From Candidatus Bipolaricaulis sp. (lineage in GTDB: Bacteria > Bipolaricaulota > Bipolaricaulia > Bipolaricaulales > Bipolaricaulaceae), in NCBI GenBank assembly GCA_020062805.1, contig JAGUVP010000276.1, forward strand, positions 1 to 15,775: a stretch of 15,775 nucleotides of DNA. The letters run 5' to 3'. The notes under the pieces were generated by a model, which did not search any database, was not told where the DNA came from, and saw only the letters and a program-made list of their open reading frames with translations. Positions 13,009 to 15,775 of this stretch are shown piece by piece. A program made the position numbers and the translations under genes. Each line of letters starts with the position of its first letter. Position 1 is the stretch's first letter.

Positions 13009-14289
13009 TTAACGTCTCAGGAGAGCACGTGCTTCGGTTACGGCAGTCCTCGCGGTAGCAAGCTCACCCTCCTCAAAGAGCGTTCTTGCCTCAGCAGCCT
13101 TGGCCTCGGCCGCAGCAACGTCTGCTCCCTTGGCCTTCGCGTCCGCGATCTGCAGCTCGACAGCCTCGATCTGAGACAGCGTGCTCTTCAGCTCTTCCCA
13201 CTTCCTGTAGATCTCCCTGTCGAAGGTGTTGTTGACCTCGTCCCACTGGGCCGTGGCAAGCTCAAGGTCGTAGTCCAGAAGATCGAGATCCACGGCCCAG
13301 AAGTTGTCGGCTCCGCCGAGCGCAGCGATGGCGTGCGAGGCCATGCTTACCCCCTCGGCCTGCCACTGCGTGAGGGAGATGTCGGTCCGGGCCACGAAGT
13401 ACCCACCTTGCAGCACGTACTTCTGACCCTCCATGCTGTAGAGCCAGTCGAGGAAGATCTTGGCGTTCCTCTCGTTAGGGGCACCAGCCAGCAGCGCTGC
13501 CGCCTCGGGAACGAGCACAGTAACGTCGGGAACAAGGTTTCCGACCGGATACCCATCACGGCGCGCAACCATCGCGTTCATCTGGGGTTGCGCGATGCCG
13601 ATCGGGTACTCTCCTCGCGTCACATTGTGGGTTGTGTCCGTGCTTCCAGTCGTCCAGCGACCCACCTGAGCCGCCAGATACCTTAGGTAGGCCCAGCCAT
13701 CCCTCCATCCGCGTGTCTGAAGCTGGATCTGAACGACCTCGTACATCGTGCCGGAGGCGTAGGTAAGGCACATCGCGATATGGCCTCTGTAGATGGGGTT
13801 CAAGAGATCGTCCCATGTAAGAGGAGGGGGCACGTTGTACATGCGGAGGACCAGCTCGTTGTACATGTTCGAAACGAGCCACGGCGCGAACGCGGACCAG
13901 TACCCGTCCGGATCCTTGGCGCTCATGCCGTGCCATTGGGCGGGGATCATGTCCCAATGAGCGTGTACATAGGGGACAGTCAGCCCGAGGCTTGCCAGAA
14001 CGGAATGGGCAGGAGCTCCCGCTCCCAGGAAGACATCGGCATCAGGCTTACCATCCCAAATTCTGACTCTATCAACACAGACGGGCCATCCGCCCGGCCT
14101 CACGAACGTAATCTCGATGGGTTCCCCGTAGGTTCTCAGGTAGTAGTCCTGGAAGCCTTTCTTCAGGCTCTCTGAGAGCTCCACGTAGATGGGGCCAACC
14201 CAACCAAGCTTCTGCTGCGCTGCTCCCGCCACAGCAAGAAGCGTGAGAAGGAGAAGACACGCTACAGCCAACATCTTTCCGCTTTTCAC
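13009..14289 (-). CDS. ABC transporter substrate-binding protein, AfuA/FbpA-like, with helical C-terminal tail
   Basis: A 426-residue exported binding protein (COG1840-like). The GTG at 14289 is chosen because AAGGAGG lies seven bases upstream and it gives a clean signal peptide: VKSGK, a hydrophobic run LAVACLLLLTLLAVAG, and a cleavage region around AGAAQQ. No lipobox Cys is present. The mature part follows the family pattern: ADVFLGAGAPAHSVLASLGL, then YWSAFAPWLVSNMYN, LTWDDLLNPIYRGHIAM, RGEYPIGIAQPQMNAM, and NAKIFLDWLYSMEGQKYV. After about residue 350 comes a charged helical stretch ending in an alanine-rich coiled-coil-like tail of about 65 residues (AKAKGADVAAAEAKAAEAR and on), which is not part of the ordinary fold. 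Relatives bind Fe3+, but AfuA of Actinobacillus binds hexose phosphates. The clustered metal-binding tyrosines of FbpA were not located, so the ligand is open. It is first in the three-gene transporter operon, just downstream of deoR. Confidence 0.88.
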   Translation of the reverse strand: MKSGKMLAVACLLLLTLLAVAGAAQQKLGWVGPIYVELSESLKKGFQDYYLRTYGEPIEITFVRPGGWPVCVDRVRIWDGKPDADVFLGAGAPAHSVLASLGLTVPYVHAHWDMIPAQWHGMSAKDPDGYWSAFAPWLVSNMYNELVLRMYNVPPPLTWDDLLNPIYRGHIAMCLTYASGTMYEVVQIQLQTRGWRDGWAYLRYLAAQVGRWTTGSTDTTHNVTRGEYPIGIAQPQMNAMVARRDGYPVGNLVPDVTVLVPEAAALLAGAPNERNAKIFLDWLYSMEGQKYVLQGGYFVARTDISLTQWQAEGVSMASHAIAALGGADNFWAVDLDLLDYDLELATAQWDEVNNTFDREIYRKWEELKSTLSQIEAVELQIADAKAKGADVAAAEAKAAEARTLFEEGELATARTAVTEARALLRR

Positions 14290-14377
14290 CTTGTTCCTCC
14301 TTATTGTTCCGTGTTGTCGGATCGCGCCACACGTCGGCACTTAGGTCTCCGCACTGCCGGTCTTCTGCCCGTCGCTA

Positions 14378-14470
14378 GGCGATCACCTCCCAGTTATCAG
14401 GCGACACCGCCCACTTCCTCTTCTGTCTGCCAGTTCGTCCCTGATACCGCGTTCTGCCGAGCTGATCGCC
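14378..14470. other. Leader of the transporter operon, with a widely spaced inverted repeat
   Basis: The 195-base gap (14290-14484) between deoR and the binding-protein gene holds no gene. GGCGATCA (14378-14385) and its complement TGATCGCC (14463-14470) are perfect 8-base arms 77 bases apart. They could be paired operator half-sites for the DeoR-type repressor, or coincidence. No good sigma70 promoter was found; GATAAC near 14395 is the best -10 and lacks a -35. Read-through from the deoR promoter is possible. Confidence 0.25.
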
Positions 14471-14484
14471 ACCACCCACCCTCT

Positions 14485-15273
14485 CTACGCGAGGAGCAGC
14501 TCCAAGCCCATGGTTGCTAGCTCTTCCCGGAATCCCACGTCCAACTCCTCATCGGTGACAATGATACCCACTCGCGACAGCTCAGCGATCTTGCCGTGGG
14601 TGATGGTCTCGAACTTGCTGTGATCAGCGACGATCACCACGCGCTGGGCGTGTGAGATGATCTCCCGCGCCGTCTCTGCCTCTTCCAAGGAGGGAATCGT
14701 GATCCCGTGGCCTACCGACAGCCCGTTGACCCCCAGGAACGCAAGATCAAAGTACACCCCCTCCAGGGCCTGGCGGGCCAACGGGCCGACCATGGCAAAG
14801 GACACACCCCGCAGGTACCCGCCGATCACGCAGACCTCCACCCCGGGGATCTCCGCCAGCTCGGTGGCATGGGTGAGGGCGTTGGTGAAGACCTTGACTT
14901 CCACAGGAGGCCGCTCCCGTAGCGCGCGCACGATCTCGATCGTCGTCGTGCCGTTGCCGATGAACACCGCCATTCCTTCCTCGATGAGCAACGCCGCCCG
15001 GCGCCCGATACGCCGTTTCTCGTCGAGGTTCCGGGTTGCCTTCTCGTAGTAGGACGGTTCAAGGGCCACCCGCTCCCGGAGCATCGCCCCTCCGTGCACG
15101 CGGACGAGCTCTCTCCTCGCCTCCAACGCAGCGAGATCGCTGCGAATGGTCATCGCCGATACGGCGAACCTCCGCGCAAGTTCCCCCGTGCGCACCACGC
15201 CCCGCTCCCGCAGCCCCTCCAGGATGAGCTGGCGTCGCTCCTCGGTCAACACTTGCTTGCGTCTTCTCACCAT
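14485..15273 (-). CDS. DeoR/GlpR-family transcriptional repressor
   Basis: A 262-residue repressor of the length usual for DeoR proteins. Residues 8-62 form the DeoR winged helix-turn-helix (EERRQLILEGLRERG, then RTGELARRFAVSAMTIRSDLAAL, closing with VRVHGGA). Residues 75-240 form the DeoRC sensor, a sugar-phosphate isomerase-like fold: GNGTTTIEI (107-115), TNALTHATEL, IGGYLRG, FLGVNGLSVGHGIT (179-192) and VADHSKF (215-221). Known relatives release DNA on binding a phosphorylated sugar or intermediate, for example glycerol 3-phosphate for GlpR. The ATG at 15273 has AAAGGA abutting it; the next codon is GTG and could be the real start with better spacing. It has its own promoter. Upstream lies a DUF1667 gene of the glycerol operon type, downstream an AfuABC-type transporter, and either could be its target. 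Confidence 0.92.
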   Translation of the reverse strand: MVRRRKQVLTEERRQLILEGLRERGVVRTGELARRFAVSAMTIRSDLAALEARRELVRVHGGAMLRERVALEPSYYEKATRNLDEKRRIGRRAALLIEEGMAVFIGNGTTTIEIVRALRERPPVEVKVFTNALTHATELAEIPGVEVCVIGGYLRGVSFAMVGPLARQALEGVYFDLAFLGVNGLSVGHGITIPSLEEAETAREIISHAQRVVIVADHSKFETITHGKIAELSRVGIIVTDEELDVGFREELATMGLELLLA

Positions 15274-15676
15274 TCCTTTCTTTTTCCATTATAGGCGCCC
15301 TCGCCTCCCCGTCAACGGCGCCCCGTGCAGCCACGGCCCGGGTGGCGACAAACGCAGCCCCGATGCCGAGGACGTCGCCGACCACCACCTGCCCCGCTTC
15401 CACCGGGGCGGAGACCTCCACGGACCGGAGCACGGTCATCGCCGCGGGGATGAGGTGCCGCGGGATGGGGTGTGTCGTGCGGATGGAGGCCAGCGGGAGG
15501 TCCCCCCCGATGACGCGCACGCTCGTGGTGAGGACCCGCTTGGGATCGAGAACTTCCTCACGAGCGTACACCACGCCGCGGGGACAGCCATGACCGCTCA
15601 CCCGCGCCGGGATCCCTCCTGCGACCTCGACCTCGATCGCGCAGCCCATCGGGCAGGACACGCAGATGATCCTCAT
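15059..15676 (-). CDS. DUF1667 protein of the glycerol-3-phosphate operon type, reading frame run-on into deoR
   Basis: The first 115 or so residues are a DUF1667 domain, a small protein with iron-sulfur-type cysteines encoded beside FAD-dependent glycerol-3-phosphate dehydrogenase and NADH-oxidase-like subunits. CVSCPMGC (C5, C8, C12) and HGCPRGVVYAREE (C31) lead, followed by LDPKRVLTTSVRVIGG, ASIRTTHPIPRHLIP and DVLGIGAAFVATR near residue 113, where the family normally ends. Here no stop follows: the frame continues about 90 more residues of low-complexity arginine- and glycine-rich sequence, overlapping the first 215 bases of deoR. A TGA lies one base out of frame at 15314-15312, right where the natural end is expected. 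A one-base indel, real or a sequence error, would explain this. The ATG at 15676 overlaps the upstream stop as ATGA. Confidence 0.75.
   Translation of the reverse strand: MRIICVSCPMGCAIEVEVAGGIPARVSGHGCPRGVVYAREEVLDPKRVLTTSVRVIGGDLPLASIRTTHPIPRHLIPAAMTVLRSVEVSAPVEAGQVVVGDVLGIGAAFVATRAVAARGAVDGEARAPIMEKERNGEKTQASVDRGATPAHPGGAAGAGRGAHGGTCAEVRRIGDDHSQRSRCVGGEERARPRARRGDAPGAGGP
15288..15315 (-). promoter_or_regulatory. Consensus sigma70 promoter of deoR
   Basis: On the minus strand: TTGACG (15315-15310), a 16-base spacer, then TATAAT (15293-15288, perfect). The start would fall around 15280, only 5-8 bases before the ATG at 15273, leaving little room for a leader. The Shine-Dalgarno AAAGGA overlaps this. 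The promoter lies within the run-on part of the DUF1667 frame, which supports that part not being a conserved protein. Confidence 0.65.
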
Positions 15677-15775
15677 CGCAGCGCGGTCACCTCCACCGTC
15701 ACCTCGCGGCGGTGGGCCATCGCTTCCGTCTCCTCGGCCGTGAGGCGGACCTCGATCATCTCCGCGGGACGAACC
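15673..15775 (-). CDS. C-terminal end of an upstream gene, probably FAD/NAD-dependent oxidoreductase of the glp-type operon (partial)
   Basis: A frame open from the window edge reads VRPAEMIEVRLTAEETEAM and ends VTALR with TGA at 15675-15673, overlapping the DUF1667 start as ATGA. The 33 residues are not diagnostic. The assignment rests on context: DUF1667 genes usually directly follow a pyridine-nucleotide-disulphide oxidoreductase in glycerol operons. The four-base overlap shows it is cotranscribed with and translationally coupled to DUF1667. Confidence 0.5.
   Translation of the reverse strand, partial: VRPAEMIEVRLTAEETEAMAHRREVTVEVTALR

Noticed and set aside
13009..14289. Calling the binding protein an iron-specific FbpA.
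   Set aside because: The paired-tyrosine iron site could not be located and the regulator context points elsewhere, so the ligand is left open.

Overview
The window is GC-rich bacterial chromosomal DNA, by eye around 60% G+C, densely coded and almost all on the minus strand. Only the first two genes are on the plus strand. Promoters are sigma70-like, start codons are ATG or GTG, Shine-Dalgarno sequences are purine-rich, and ATGA/GTGA overlaps are common. There are no phage, transposon, CRISPR, tRNA or rRNA signals. The gene mix (Ldh2-family dehydrogenase, DUF1667-type glycerol operon, zinc-finger Clp ATPase paired with Hsp20) would suit a thermophile-related or deep-branching uncultured lineage such as Bipolaricaulota. 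That placement is a guess.

Layout from left to right. At 129-1472 (+) lie a hemolysin III/CREST membrane protein and a small flavin-binding split-barrel (PNPOx/NimA-like) protein. At 1537-2577 (-) is a PD40/TolB-like beta-propeller whose N-terminus looks like a type IV/class III prepilin signal, with its own promoter and an 18-bp palindrome on the -10 box. At 2727-5994 (-) is a protein-quality-control unit. A strong promoter overlaps a variant CIRCE-like (HrcA-type) operator and drives hsp20, then an intercistronic hairpin, then an 885-residue AAA+ disaggregase. That ATPase has a CxxC/CxH zinc motif and no recognisable ClpP-docking loop, like the stand-alone ClpG/ClpK class. At 6013-6894 (-) is a decayed glycerol kinase gene. 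At 6965-9743 (-) is a tightly overlapping three-gene operon: EamA/DMT transporter, HAD-IIA phosphatase, Ldh2-family dehydrogenase. Just upstream is a small degenerate remnant of a second DMT transporter.

At 10137-14289 (-) is an AfuABC/FbpABC-type ABC transporter. It has a substrate-binding protein with an unusual alanine-rich helical tail, a fused double permease and an ATPase, with a perfect 14-bp hairpin at the binding-protein/permease junction. At 14485-15273 (-) is a DeoR-family repressor with its own consensus promoter. At 15059-15775 (-) are a DUF1667 protein whose reading frame runs on into deoR, and the last codons of an upstream gene overlapping it by ATGA, probably the FAD oxidoreductase of a glycerol-3-phosphate operon.

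The glp-type genes and DeoR regulator at the right, together with the dead glpK, suggest a lineage whose glycerol or phosphorylated-carbon metabolism has been rearranged. The DeoR-linked ABC transporter may import a phosphorylated compound rather than iron. The hsp20-Clp pair is a self-contained heat-shock disaggregation module.
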